Assembly (NCBI RefSeq): GCF_000153825.1
Contig: NZ_DS022299.1
Coordinates: 1,886,869 to 1,950,868 of the forward strand
Direction: 5' to 3'
Origin: Synechococcus sp. RS9916
GTDB lineage: Bacteria; Cyanobacteriota; Cyanobacteriia; PCC-6307; Cyanobiaceae
DNA: 64,000 nt
This document shows positions 1-15,000 of the stretch, piece after piece (the stretch's first letter is position 1; each line of letters begins with the position of its first letter). Below the pieces are notes generated by a model, which was not told the origin of the DNA, ran no database searches, and was given only the letters and a program-made list of their open reading frames with translations. The position numbers and the translations under genes were made by a program.

Positions 1-3000
1 CAGCAAGTCAATTAAATACCCTCGACAGCCACACCTCCGGTGCCGTTAACGCCAATACCGTCACCACGCTCACGGGTGCCGCTGCAGACCTCAACACTGC
101 TTACGCCTCCTCCGGCATCAGCAATCTCGGCAATGAGGCCGTCACCCTCTCCGACACCACCCTCGCGGTCTCTGTTCTCAACACCCTCGACGGCAACACC
201 TCAGGGACCGTCAACGCCAACACCGTCACCACACTCACTGGTGCTGCAGCAGACCTCAACACTGCCTACGCCTCAGCCGGCATCAGCAATCTCGGCGATG
301 AGGCCGTCACCCTCTCTGACTCCACCCTCGCGGCCTCCGTTCTCAACACCCTTGATGGCCACACCTCCGGTGCCATCAACGCCAGCAGCATCAACACGCT
401 CACCGGCAGCGCCTCTGACCTGATCACTGCCTTTGCCTCCTCCGGCATCAGCAACCTCGGCAATGAAGCGGTTTCCGTCAGCAGCGGCACTGCCTCCACC
501 TCTCAAGCCAACACCCTCGCTGCTGCCACCTCCGGTGTCGTCACCGCCACCCTCTCCGATGGCGATCTCTCAACACTTGCCGGACTCACCGAAACCGGCA
601 ACGCCTACACGATCACCATCACGGACACATCTGTTGATGCAGCAGCCCTCAACACCGTCGATGGCAAGACCACCGTTGCCATCGACGCCAGCAACATCAC
701 CACCCTGACTGGTGCAGCCGCTGACCTCAGTACTGCCTACGCCTCATCTGGCATCACGGGGCTCGATGACGAGAACATCACGCTCTCTGACACCACCCTC
801 GCGGTCTCCGTCCTCAACACCCTCGACGGCAATACCTCAGGGACCGTTAACGCCAATACCGTCACCACCCTCACCGGCGCTGCTGCTGAAGCCAACACGG
901 CCTATGCCTCGGCCGGCATCAGCAATCTCGGCAATGAGGCCGTCACCCTCTCCGACACCACCCTCGCGGTCTCCGTCCTCAACACCCTCGACGGCAATAC
1001 CTCAGGGACCGTTAACGCCAATACCGTCACCACCCTCACCGGCGCTGCTGCTGATCTCAACACGGCCTATGCCTCGGCCGGCATCAGCAATCTCGGCAAT
1101 GAGGCCGTCACCCTCTCCGACACCACCCTCGCGGTCTCCGTCCTCAACACCCTCGACGGCAATACCTCAGGGACCGTTAACGCCAATACCGTCACCACCC
1201 TCACTGGTGCTGCCGCAGACCTGATCACTGCTTACGCATCAGGCGGCATTAGCAACCTCGGCAATGAAGCGGTTTCCGTCAGCAGTGGCACCGCTTCCAC
1301 CTCTCAGGCCAACACCCTCGCTGCTGCCACCTCCGGCGTCGTCACCGCCACCCTCTCCGATGGCGACCTCTCAACACTCGCCGGACTCACCGAAACCGGC
1401 AACGCCTACACGATCACCATCACGGACACCTCCGTTGATGCCGCTGCTCTCAACACGCTCGATGGCAAGACCACCGTTGCCATCAATGCCAACAACATCA
1501 CCACCCTCACTGGCGCTGCCGCAGATCTCAACACCGCCTATGCCGCCAACGGCTCCAGCATCACCGGCCTCGGTAATGAAGCAGCCACCCTCTCCGACAC
1601 CACCCTCGCGGTTTCCGTCCTCAACACCCTCGACGGCAACACCTCCGGCACCGTTAACGCCAATACCGTCACCACCCTCACTGGCACAGCCGCAGACCTC
1701 AACACTGCTTACGACTCCGCCGGCATCAGCAACCTCGGCAATGAGGCCATCACCCTCTCCGACACCACCCTCGCGGTCTCCGTCCTCAACACCCTCGACG
1801 GCAACACCTCCGGCACCGTTAACGCCAATACCGTCACCACCCTCACTGGCACAGCCGCAGACCTCAACACTGCTTACGACTCCGCCGGCATCAGCAATCT
1901 CGGCAATGAGGCCATCACCCTCTCCGACACCACCCTCGCGGTTTCCGTCCTCAACACCCTTGATGGCAACACCTCAGGGACCGTCAACGCCAGCAGCATC
2001 AACACGCTCACCGGCAGTGCTTCCGACCTAATTACTGCCTTTGCCTCCTCGGGCATCACCAATCTTGGCGATGAGGCCGTTTCCGTCAGTAGCGGCACCG
2101 CGTCCAGCACACAAGCCAACACCCTCGCTGCTGCCACCTCCGGCGTCGTCACCGCCACCCTCTCCGATGGCGACCTCTCAACACTCGCCGGACTGACTGA
2201 AATCGGGAACGCTTACTCCATCACCATCACGGATACCTCCGTTGATGCAGCTGCTCTCAACACCCTTGATGGCAAAACCACCGTTGCCATCGATGCCAGC
2301 GACATCACCACCCTCACTGGCAGTGCCTCTGACCTGATCACTGCTTACGCATCAGGCGGCATTAGCAACCTCGGCAATGAAGCTGTTTCCGTCAGCAGTG
2401 GCACCGCTTCCACCTCTCAGGCCAACACCCTCGCTGCTGCCACCTCCGGCGTCGTCACCGCCACCCTCTCCGATGGCGACCTCTCAACACTCGCCGGACT
2501 CACCGAAACCGGCAACGCCTACACGATCACCATCACGGACACCTCCGTTGATGCCGCTGCTCTCAACACGCTCGATGGCAAGACCACCGTTGCCATCAAC
2601 GCCAGCAACATCACCACCCTCACTGGCGCTGCAGCAGATCTCAACACCGCCTATGCCGCCAACGGCTCCAGCATCACCGGCCTCGGTAATGAAGCAGCCA
2701 CCCTCTCCGACACCACCCTCGCGGTTTCCGTCCTCAACACCCTTGATGGCAACACCTCAGGGACAGTCAACGCCAGCAACATCACCACCCTCACCGGTGC
2801 TGCAGCAGACCTCAACACCGCTTACGACTCATCTGGCATCTCTGGCCTCGCCAATGAGGCCGTCACCCTTTCCGACACCACCCTCGCGGTCTCCGTCCTC
2901 AACACCCTCGACGGCAACACCTCCGGCACCGTTAACGCCAATACCGTCACCACCCTCACTGGCACAGCCGCAGACCTCAACACTGCTTACGACTCCGCCG

Positions 3001-6000
3001 GCATCAGCAACCTCGGCAATGAGGCCATCACCCTCTCCGACACCACCCTCGCGGTTTCCGTCCTCAACACCCTTGATGGCAACACCTCAGGGACCGTCAA
3101 CGCCAGCAGCATCAACACGCTCACCGGCGCTGCAGCTGATCTCAACACTGCCTACGCCTCAGCCGGCATCTCTGGCCTCGCCAATGAGGCCGTCACCCTC
3201 TCCGACACCACCCTCGCGGTCTCCGTCCTCAACACCCTCGATGGCAATACCTCAGGCACCGTCAACGCCAGCAACATCACCACGCTCACGGGCGCTGCTG
3301 CTGAAGCCAACACGGCCTATGCCTCGGCCGGCATCAGCAATCTCGGCAATGAGGCCGTCACCCTCTCCGACACCACCCTCGCGGTCTCCGTCCTCAACAC
3401 CCTCGACGGCAATACCTCAGGGACCGTTAACGCCAATACCGTCACCACCCTCACTGGCACAGCCGCAGACCTCAACACTGCTTACGACTCCGCCGGCATC
3501 AGCAACCTCGGCAATGAGGCCGTCACCCTCTCCGACACCACCCTCGCGGTCTCTGTTCTCAACACCCTCGACGGCAATACCTCAGGGACCGTTAACGCCA
3601 ATACCGTCACCACCCTCACTGGTGCTGCCGCAGACCTGATCACTGCTTACGCATCAGGCGGCATTAGCAACCTCGGGGATGAGGCCGTCACTCTCTCTGA
3701 CACCTCCCTCGCGGTTTCCGTCCTCAACAGCCTCGACGGCAATACATCCGGCACCGTTAACGCCAACACCGTCACCACCCTCACCGGCGCTGCTGCTGAT
3801 CTCAACACCGCTTACGCCTCTGGCGGCATCAACGGCCTCGGTAATGAAGCAGCCACCCTCTCCGACACCACCCTCGCGGTTTCCGTCCTCAACACCCTTG
3901 ATGGCCACACCTCAGGGACAGTCAACGCCAGCAGCATCACCACCCTCACCGGTGCTGCAGCAGACCTCAACACCGCTTACGACTCATCTGGCATCTCTGG
4001 CCTCGCCAATGAGGCCGTCACTCTCTCCGACACCACCCTCGCGGTCTCCGTCCTCATCACCCTTGACGGCAACACCTCCGGCACCGTTAACGCCAATACC
4101 GTCACCACCCTCACTGGCAGCGCTTCTGACCTGATCACTGCGTATGCATCAGGCGGCATCAGCAACCTCGGCAATGAAGCGGTTTCCGTCAGCAGTGGCA
4201 CTGCTTCCACCTCACAAGCCAACACCCTCGCTGCTGCCACCTCCGGCGTCGTCACCGCCACCCTCTCCGATGGCGATCTCTCAACACTCGCCGGACTCAC
4301 CGAAACCGGCAACGCCTACACGATCACCATCACGGACACGTCCGTTGATGCCGCTGCTCTCAACACCCTCGATGGCAAAACCACCGTTGCCATCAACGCC
4401 TCCAACATCACCACCCTCACGGGTGCTGCAGCTGATCTCAACACTGCTTACGCCTCCTCCGGCATCAGCAATCTCGGCAACGAGGCCGTCACCCTCTCCG
4501 ACACCACCCTCGCTGCCTCCGTCCTCAACACCCTCGATGGCAATACCTCAGGGACCGTTAACGCCAATACCGTCACCACACTCACTGGTGCTGCCGCAGA
4601 CCTGATCACTGCCTTTGCCTCCTCCGGCATCAGCAACCTCGGTGATGAGGCCGTTTCCGTTAGCAGCGGCAACGCATCAACCTCTCAAGCCAACACCCTC
4701 GCTGCTGCCACCTCCGGCGTCGTCACCGCCACCCTCTCCGATGGTGATCTCTCAACACTCGCCGGACTGACTGAAACCGGCAACGCCTACACGATCACCA
4801 TCACGGACACGTCCGTTGATGCAGCTGCTCTCAACACCCTTGATAGCAAGACCACCGTCGCCATCAATGCCAGCAACATCACCACCCTCACTGGCGCTGC
4901 TGAAGACCTCAACACCGCCTACGCCGCCAACGGCTCCAGCATCACCGGCCTCGGTAATGAAGCGGCCACCCTCTCTGACACCACTCTCGCGGTCTCCGTC
5001 CTCAACACCCTCGATGGAAATACCTCAGGGACCGTTAACGCCAATACCGTCACCACCCTCACTGGCAGCGCTTCTGACCTGATCACTGCGTATGCATCAG
5101 GCGGCATCAGCAACCTCGGCAATGAAGCGGTTTCCGTCAGCAGCGGCACTGCTTCCACCTCACAAGCCAACACCCTCGCTGCTGCCACCTCCGGCGTCGT
5201 CACCGCCACCCTCTCCGATGGCGATCTCTCAACACTCGCCGGACTCACCGAAACCGGCAACGCCTACACGATCACCATCACGGACACCTCCGTTGATGCC
5301 GCTGCTCTCAACACGCTCGATGGCAAGACCACCGTTGCCATCAATGCCAACAACATCACCACCCTCACTGGCGCTGCCGCAGATCTCAACACCGCCTATG
5401 CCGCCAACGGCTCCAGCATCACCGGCCTCGGTAATGAAGCAGCCACCCTCTCCGACACCACCCTCGCGGTTTCCGTCCTCAACACCCTTGATGGCCACAC
5501 CTCAGGGACAGTCAACGCCAGCAACATCACCACCCTCACCGGTGCTGCAGCAGACCTCAACACCGCTTACGACTCATCTGGCATCTCTGGCCTCGCCAAT
5601 GAGGCCGTCACCCTTTCCGACACCACCCTCGCGGTCTCCGTCCTCAACACCCTCGACGGCAACACCTCCGGCACCGTTAACGCCAATACCGTCACCACCC
5701 TCACTGGCACAGCCGCAGACCTCAACACTGCTTACGACTCCGCCGGCATCAGCAACCTCGGCAATGAGGCCATCACCCTCTCCGACACCACCCTCGCGGT
5801 TTCCGTCCTCAACACCCTTGATGGCAACACCTCAGGGACCGTCAACGCCAGCAGCATCAACACACTCACCGGCGCTGCAGCTGATCTCAACACTGCCTAC
5901 GCCTCAGCCGGCATCTCTGGCCTCGCCAATGAGGCCGTCACCCTTTCCGACACCACCCTCGCGGTCTCCGTCCTCAACACCCTCGACGGCAACACCTCCG

Positions 6001-9000
6001 GCACTGTTAACGCCAATACCGTCACCACCCTCACTGGCACAGCCGCAGACCTCAACACTGCTTACGACTCCGCCGGCATCAGCAACCTCGGCAATGAGGC
6101 CATCACCCTCTCCGACACCACCCTCGCGGTCTCCGTCCTCAACACCCTTGATGGCAACACCTCAGGGACCGTTAACGCCAATACCGTCACCACCCTCACC
6201 GGCGCTGCTGCTGATCTCAACACGGCCTATGCCTCGGCCGGCATCAGCAATCTCGGCAATGAGGCCGTCACCCTCTCCGACACCACCCTCGCGGTCTCCG
6301 TCCTCAACACCCTCGACGGCAATACCTCAGGGACCGTTAACGCCAATACCGTCACCACCCTCACTGGTGCTGCCGCAGACCTGATCACTGCTTACGCATC
6401 AGGCGGCATTAGCAACCTCGGCAATGAAGCGGTTTCCGTCAGCAGCGGCACTGCTTCCACCTCACAAGCCAACACCCTCGCTGCTGCCACCTCCGGCGTC
6501 GTCACCGCCACCCTCTCCGATGGCGATCTCTCAACACTCGCCGGACTCACCGAAACCGGCAACGCCTACACGATCACCATCACGGACACCTCCGTTGATG
6601 CCGCTGCTCTCAACACGCTCGATGGCAAGACCACCGTTGCCATCAATGCCAACAACATCACCACCCTCACTGGCGCTGCCGCAGATCTCAACACCGCCTA
6701 TGCCGCCAACGGCTCCAGCATCACCGGCCTCGGTAATGAAGCAGCCACCCTCTCCGACACCACCCTCGCGGTTTCCGTCCTCAACACCCTTGATGGCAAC
6801 ACCTCCGGCATCGTTAACGCCAGCAACATCACCACGCTGACCAGTGATGACTACGACTCACTAAATACTGCTTATACATCCGCCAATGGTGGAGCAATCA
6901 CAGGACTAGGCGACGAAGCAATCAGCGTTAGCGGCAGGATTCGCGTTTCAGAAGCAAACACACTTAACGGCCATACCACTGGAGTCATCACTGCAACAAT
7001 TACGAATAGCGATGGAACAGGCAACCTCGACATTTCCTCTGCTCTGAACTTAAACGGAACAGAAAATGCTTATTCAATCCGCATTAAAGAACAAACCGTC
7101 AGCACTTCTGATCTACTGGCCGTTGATGCAATCACAACGACGACAGTCAATGCACAAAACATAAGAACACTTGAAGGAACCTACACCGAAGTCATTGATT
7201 CCTATGCCGCCGAAACAGCAGGAAGAATTTCAGGATTAGGAAGCAATTGCAATTTCAATATCAGCGGCGCAATCACTGTTGCAGAAGCCAACACACTTTC
7301 CGCATTAATTACCAACAACAACCGAAGACTGACCGCGACAATCTCTGATGGCGACATGGCCACATTGGCCGGGATCAGTGAAAGCGATCACAACTTAACG
7401 ATCACCATCACGGACACATCTGTTGATGCGGCAGCGCTCAACACCCTGGACGGGAAAACAGACACAGCGATTGATGCGGGCAACATCACCACGCTCACGG
7501 GTGCCGCTGCAGACCTCAACACTGCTTACGCCTCCTCCGGCATCAGCAATCTCGGCAATGAGGCCGTCACCCTCTCCGACACCACCCTCGCGGTCTCTGT
7601 TCTCAACACCCTCGACGGCAACACCTCAGGGACCGTCAACGCCAACACCGTCACCACACTCACTGGTGCTGCAGCAGACCTCAACACTGCCTACGCCTCA
7701 GCCGGCATCAGCAATCTCGGCGATGAGGCCGTCACCCTCTCTGACTCCACCCTCGCGGCCTCCGTTCTCAACACCCTTGATGGCCACACCTCCGGTGCCA
7801 TCAACGCCAGCAGCATCAACACGCTCACCGGCAGCGCCTCTGACCTGATCACTGCCTTTGCCTCCTCCGGCATCAGCAACCTCGGCAATGAAGCGGTTTC
7901 CGTCAGCAGCGGCACTGCCTCCACCTCTCAAGCCAACACCCTCGCTGCTGCCACCTCCGGTGTCGTCACCGCCACCCTCTCCGATGGCGATCTCTCAACA
8001 CTTGCCGGACTCACCGAAACCGGCAACGCCTACACGATCACCATCACGGACACATCTGTTGATGCAGCAGCCCTCAACACCGTCGATGGCAAGACCACCG
8101 TTGCCATCGACGCCAGCAACATCACCACCCTGACTGGTGCAGCCGCTGACCTCAGTACTGCCTACGCCTCATCTGGCATCACGGGGCTCGATGACGAGAA
8201 CATCACGCTCTCTGACACCACCCTCGCGGTCTCCGTCCTCAACACCCTCGACGGCAATACCTCAGGGACCGTTAACGCCAATACCGTCACCACCCTCACC
8301 GGCGCTGCTGCTGAAGCCAACACGGCCTATGCCTCGGCCGGCATCAGCAATCTCGGCAATGAGGCCGTCACCCTCTCCGACACCACCCTCGCGGTCTCCG
8401 TCCTCAACACCCTCGACGGCAATACCTCAGGGACCGTTAACGCCAATACCGTCACCACCCTCACCGGCGCTGCTGCTGATCTCAACACGGCCTATGCCTC
8501 GGCCGGCATCAGCAATCTCGGCAATGAGGCCGTCACCCTCTCCGACACCACCCTCGCGGTCTCCGTCCTCAACACCCTCGACGGCAATACCTCAGGGACC
8601 GTTAACGCCAATACCGTCACCACCCTCACTGGTGCTGCCGCAGACCTGATCACTGCTTACGCATCAGGCGGCATTAGCAACCTCGGCAATGAAGCGGTTT
8701 CCGTCAGCAGTGGCACCGCTTCCACCTCTCAGGCCAACACCCTCGCTGCTGCCACCTCCGGCGTCGTCACCGCCACCCTCTCCGATGGCGACCTCTCAAC
8801 ACTCGCCGGACTCACCGAAACCGGCAACGCCTACACGATCACCATCACGGACACCTCCGTTGATGCCGCTGCTCTCAACACGCTCGATGGCAAGACCACC
8901 GTTGCCATCAATGCCAACAACATCACCACCCTCACTGGCGCTGCCGCAGATCTCAACACCGCCTATGCCGCCAACGGCTCCAGCATCACCGGCCTCGGTA

Positions 9001-12000
9001 ATGAAGCAGCCACCCTCTCCGACACCACCCTCGCGGTTTCCGTCCTCAACACCCTCGACGGCAACACCTCCGGCACCGTTAACGCCAATACCGTCACCAC
9101 CCTCACTGGCACAGCCGCAGACCTCAACACTGCTTACGACTCCGCCGGCATCAGCAACCTCGGCAATGAGGCCATCACCCTCTCCGACACCACCCTCGCG
9201 GTCTCCGTCCTCAACACCCTCGACGGCAACACCTCCGGCACCGTTAACGCCAATACCGTCACCACCCTCACTGGCACAGCCGCAGACCTCAACACTGCTT
9301 ACGACTCCGCCGGCATCAGCAATCTCGGCAATGAGGCCATCACCCTCTCCGACACCACCCTCGCGGTTTCCGTCCTCAACACCCTTGATGGCAACACCTC
9401 AGGGACCGTCAACGCCAGCAGCATCAACACGCTCACCGGCGCTGCAGCTGATCTCAACACTGCCTACGCCTCATCTGGCATCACGGGGCTCGATGACGAG
9501 AACATCACGCTCTCTGACACCACCCTCGCGGTCTCCGTCCTCAACACCCTCGATGGCAATACCTCAGGCACCGTCAACGCCAGCAACATCACCACCCTCA
9601 CCGGCGCTGCTGCTGAAGCCAACACGGCCTATGCCTCGGCCGGCATCAGCAATCTCGGCAATGAGGCCGTCACCCTCTCCGACACCACCCTCGCGGTCTC
9701 CGTCCTCAACACCCTCGACGGCAATACCTCAGGGACCGTTAACGCCAATACCGTCACCACCCTCACCGGCGCTGCTGCTGATCTCAACACTGCTTACGAC
9801 TCATCTGGCATCTCTGGCCTCGCCAATGAGGCCGTCACCCTCTCCGACACCACCCTCGCGGTCTCCGTCCTCAACACCCTCGACGGCAATACCTCAGGGA
9901 CCGTTAACGCCAATACCGTCACCACCCTCACTGGTGCTGCCGCAGACCTGATCACTGCTTACGCATCAGGCGGCATTAGCAACCTCGGCAATGAAGCGGT
10001 TTCCGTCAGCAGTGGCACCGCTTCCACCTCTCAGGCCAACACCCTCGCTGCTGCCACCTCCGGCGTCGTCACCGCCACCCTCTCCGATGGCGACCTCTCA
10101 ACACTCGCCGGACTCACCGAAACCGGCAACGCCTACACGATCACCATCACGGACACCTCCGTTGATGCCGCTGCTCTCAACACGCTCGATGGCAAGACCA
10201 CCGTTGCCATCAATGCCAACAACATCACCACCCTCACTGGCGCTGCCGCAGATCTCAACACCGCCTATGCCGCCAACGGCTCCAGCATCACCGGCCTCGG
10301 TAATGAAGCAGCCACCCTCTCCGACACCACCCTCGCGGTTTCCGTCCTCAACACCCTTGATGGCCACACCTCAGGGACAGTCAACGCCAGCAACATCACC
10401 ACCCTCACCGGTGCTGCAGCAGACCTCAACACCGCTTACGACTCATCTGGCATCTCTGGCCTCGCCAATGAGGCCGTCACCCTTTCCGACACCACCCTCG
10501 CGGTCTCCGTCCTCAACACCCTCGACGGCAACACCTCCGGCACCGTTAACGCCAATACCGTCACCACCCTCACTGGCACAGCCGCAGACCTCAACACTGC
10601 TTACGACTCCGCCGGCATCAGCAACCTCGGCAATGAGGCCATCACCCTCTCCGACACCACCCTCGCGGTTTCCGTCCTCAACACCCTTGATGGCAACACC
10701 TCAGGGACCGTCAACGCCAGCAGCATCAACACACTCACCGGCGCTGCAGCTGATCTCAACACTGCCTACGCCTCAGCCGGCATCTCTGGCCTCGCCAATG
10801 AGGCCGTCACCCTCTCTGACACCACCCTCGCGGTTTCCGTCCTCAACACCCTCGACGGCAATACCTCAGGCACCGTCAACGCCAGCAACATCACCACCCT
10901 CACTGGCAGCGCTTCTGACCTGATCACTGCGTATGCATCAGGCGGCATCAGCAACCTCGGCAATGAAGCTGTTTCCGTCAGCAGTGGCACTGCCTCCACC
11001 TCTCAAGCCAACACCCTCGCTGCTGCCACCTCCGGCGTCGTCACCGCCACCCTCTCCGATGGCGACCTCTCAACACTCGCCGGACTCACCGAAACCGGCA
11101 ACGCCTACACGATCACCATCACGGACACGTCCGTTGATGCCGCTGCTCTCAACACGCTCGATGGCAAGACCACCGTTGCCATCAACGCCAGCAACATCAC
11201 CACCCTCACTGGCGCTGCCGCAGATCTCAACACCGCCTATGCCGCCAACGGCTCCAGCATCACCGGCCTCGGTAATGAAGCAGCCACCCTCTCCGACACC
11301 ACCCTCGCGGTTTCCGTCCTCAACACCCTTGATGGCAACACCTCCGGCACCGTTAACGCCAGCAACATCACCACCCTCACCGGTGCTGCAGCAGACCTCA
11401 ACACCGCTTACGACTCATCTGGCATCTCTGGCCTCGCCAATGAGGCCGTCACTCTCTCCGACACCACCCTCGCGGTTTCCGTCCTCATCACCCTCGACGG
11501 CAACACCAAAGGGACAGTCAACGCCAGCAACATCACCACCCTCACCGGTGCTGCAGCAGACCTCAACACCGCTTACGCCTCAGGCGGCATCAGCAATCTC
11601 GGTAACGAGGCCGTCACTCTCTCCGACACCACCCTCGCGGTCTCTGTTCTCAACACCCTCGACGGCAACACATCCGGCACCGTTAACGCCAATACCGTCA
11701 CCACCCTCACCGGCGCTGCAGCGGATCTCAACACTGCTTACGACTCCGCCGGCATCAGCAATCTCGGCGATGAGGCCGCCACCCTCTCCGACACCACCCT
11801 CGCGGTCTCCGTCCTCAACACCCTTGATGGCCACACCTCCGGTGCCATCAACGCCAGCAACATCACCACCCTCACTGGTGCTGCAGCTGATCTCAACACT
11901 GCTTACGACTCCTCAGGCATCTCAGGCCTCGCCAATGAGGCCGTCACCCTCTCCGACACCACCCTCGCGGCCTCTGTCCTCAACACCCTTGATGGCCACA

Positions 12001-15000
12001 CCTCAGGCACCGTCAATGCCTCCTCCATCTACACCCTCACAGGCAGCGCTGCCGACCTAATCACCGCTTACTCATCAGGGGGAATCACAGGTCTTGGCAA
12101 TGAAGCCGTCAACGTCAGCAGCGGCACCGCCTCCACCTCCCAAGCCACAACCCTTGCTGCTGCTACATCCGGCATCGTCACCGTCACCATCACTGATGGT
12201 GATCTCACCACCCTCGACGGACTGACCGAAACCAACAACGCTTACTCCATCACCATCACGGACGCGTCCGTTGATGCAGCTGCGCTCAACGCCCTCGATG
12301 GCAAAACCACCGTCACCGTCGACGCAAGCTCCGTCACCACCCTCACAGGTACAGCCGCTGAAGCCAACACTGCCTACGCCTCCTCCGGCATCTCAGGTCT
12401 CGCGAATGAGGCCGTCACCCTTTCCGACACCACCCTCGCGGTCGCTGTTCTCAACACTCTCGACGGCAACACCTCAGGAACCATAGATGCCAGCAACATC
12501 GCCACTCTCACAGGCAGCGCTTCTGACCTGATCACTGCATACACATCAGGCGGAATCACAGGCCTGGCCAATGAGGCCGTCACTCTCACCGACACCACCC
12601 TCGCGGTCTCCGTTCTCAACACCCTCGATGGCCACACCTCAGGAACCATCGATGCCGGCACCGTCACCACCCTCACCGGCGCCGCCGCAGACCTCAACAC
12701 TGCCTACGACTCAGCCGGCATCAGCAATCTCGGCAATGAAGCCGTCACTCTCAGCGACAGCACCCTCGCGGTTTCCGTCCTCAACACCCTTGATGGCAAC
12801 ACCTCCGGCACCGTCAACGCCAGCAACATCACCACCCTCACCGGAGCTGCAGCAGACCTCAACACCGCTTACGACTCATCTGGCATCTCTGGCCTCGCCA
12901 ATGAGGCCGTCACCCTCTCCGACACCACCCTCGCGGTCTCCGTCCTCAACACCCTTGATGGCAACACCTCCGGCACCGTTAACGCCAATACCGTCACCAC
13001 CCTCACTGGCACAGCCGCAGACCTCAACACTGCTTACGACTCATCTGGCATCTCTGGCCTCGCCAATGAGGCCGTCACCCTCTCCGACACCACCCTCGCG
13101 GTCTCTGTTCTCAACACCCTCGACGGCAACACATCCGGCACCGTTAACGCCAATACCGTCACCACCCTCACCGGCGCTGCTGCTGATCTCAACACCACTT
13201 ACGCCTCAGGCGGCATCAGCAATCTCGGTAACGAGGCCGTCACTCTCTCCGACACCACCCTCGCGGTCTCCGTCCTCAACACCCTCGACGGCAACACCTC
13301 CGGCACCGTTAACGCCAATACCGTCACCACCCTCACTGGCACAGCCGCAGACCTCAACACTGCTTACGACTCAGGCGGCATCAGCAACCTCGGCAATGAG
13401 GCCGTCACCCTCTCCGACACCACCCTCGCGGTTTCCGTCCTCAACACCCTTGATGGCAACACCTCCGGCACCGTTAACGCCAATACCGTCACCACCCTCA
13501 CTGGCACAGCCGCAGACCTCAACACTGCCTACGCCTCAGCCGGCATCAGCAATCTCGGCAATGAGGCCGTCACCCTCTCCGACACCACCCTCGCGGTCTC
13601 CGTCCTCAACACCCTCGACGGCAATACCTCAGGGACCGTTAACGCCAATACCGTCACCACCCTCACCGGCGCTGCTGCTGAAGCCAACACGGCCTATGCC
13701 TCGGCCGGCATCAGCAATCTCGGCAATGAGGCCGTCACCCTCTCCGACACCACCCTCGCGGTCTCCGTCCTCAACACCCTCGACGGCAATACCTCAGGGA
13801 CCGTTAACGCCAATACCGTCACCACCCTCACCGGCGCTGCTGCTGATCTCAACACGGCCTATGCCTCGGCCGGCATCAGCAATCTCGGCAATGAGGCCGT
13901 CACCCTCTCTGACTCCACCCTCGCGGCCTCCGTTCTCAACACCCTTGATGGCCACACCTCCGGTGCCATCAACGCCAGCAGCATCAACACGCTCACCGGC
14001 AGCGCCTCTGACCTGATCACTGCCTTTGCCTCCTCCGGCATCAGCAACCTCGGCAATGAAGCGGTTTCCGTCAGCAGCGGCACTGCCTCCACCTCTCAAG
14101 CCAACACCCTCGCTGCTGCCACCTCCGGTGTCGTCACCGCCACCCTCTCCGATGGCGACCTCTCAACACTCGCCGGACTCACTGAAACCGGCAACGCCTA
14201 CACGATCACCATCACGGACGCATCCGTTGATGCCGCTGCTCTCAACACCCTCGATGGCAAGACCACCGTCGCCATCAATGCCAACAACATCACCACCCTC
14301 ACTGGCGCTGCCGCAGATCTCAACACCGCCTACGCCTCAGCCGGCATCAGCAATCTCGGCAATGAAGCCGTCACCCTTTCCGACACCACCCTCGCGGTCT
14401 CCGTCCTCAACACCCTCGACGGCAATACCTCAGGGACCGTTAACGCCAATACCGTCACCACCCTCACCGGCGCTGCTGCTGAAGCCAACACGGCCTATGC
14501 CTCGGCCGGCATCAGCAATCTCGGCAATGAGGCCGTCACCCTTTCCGACACCACCCTCGCGGTCTCCGTCCTCAACACCCTCGACGGCAACACCTCCGGC
14601 ACTGTTAACGCCAATACCGTCACCACCCTCACTGGCACAGCCGCAGACCTCAACACTGCTTACGACTCCGCCGGCATCAGCAACCTCGGCAATGAGGCCA
14701 TCACCCTCTCCGACACCACCCTCGCGGTCTCCGTCCTCAACACCCTTGATGGCAACACCTCAGGGACCGTTAACGCCAATACCGTCACCACCCTCACCGG
14801 CGCTGCTGCTGATCTCAACACGGCCTATGCCTCGGCCGGCATCAGCAATCTCGGCAATGAGGCCGTCACCCTCTCCGACACCACCCTCGCGGTCTCCGTC
14901 CTCAACACCCTCGACGGCAATACCTCAGGGACCGTTAACGCCAATACCGTCACCACCCTCACTGGTGCTGCCGCAGACCTGATCACTGCTTACGCATCAG

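Noticed and set aside
40-6840. Chain of Pro/Ser/Thr-rich frames in the +1 frame, also 7423-16137 and 16942-21120 (for example 12571-14016)
   Set aside because: Shadow frames of the 165-bp repeat. They repeat with the same period and have no independent signal.
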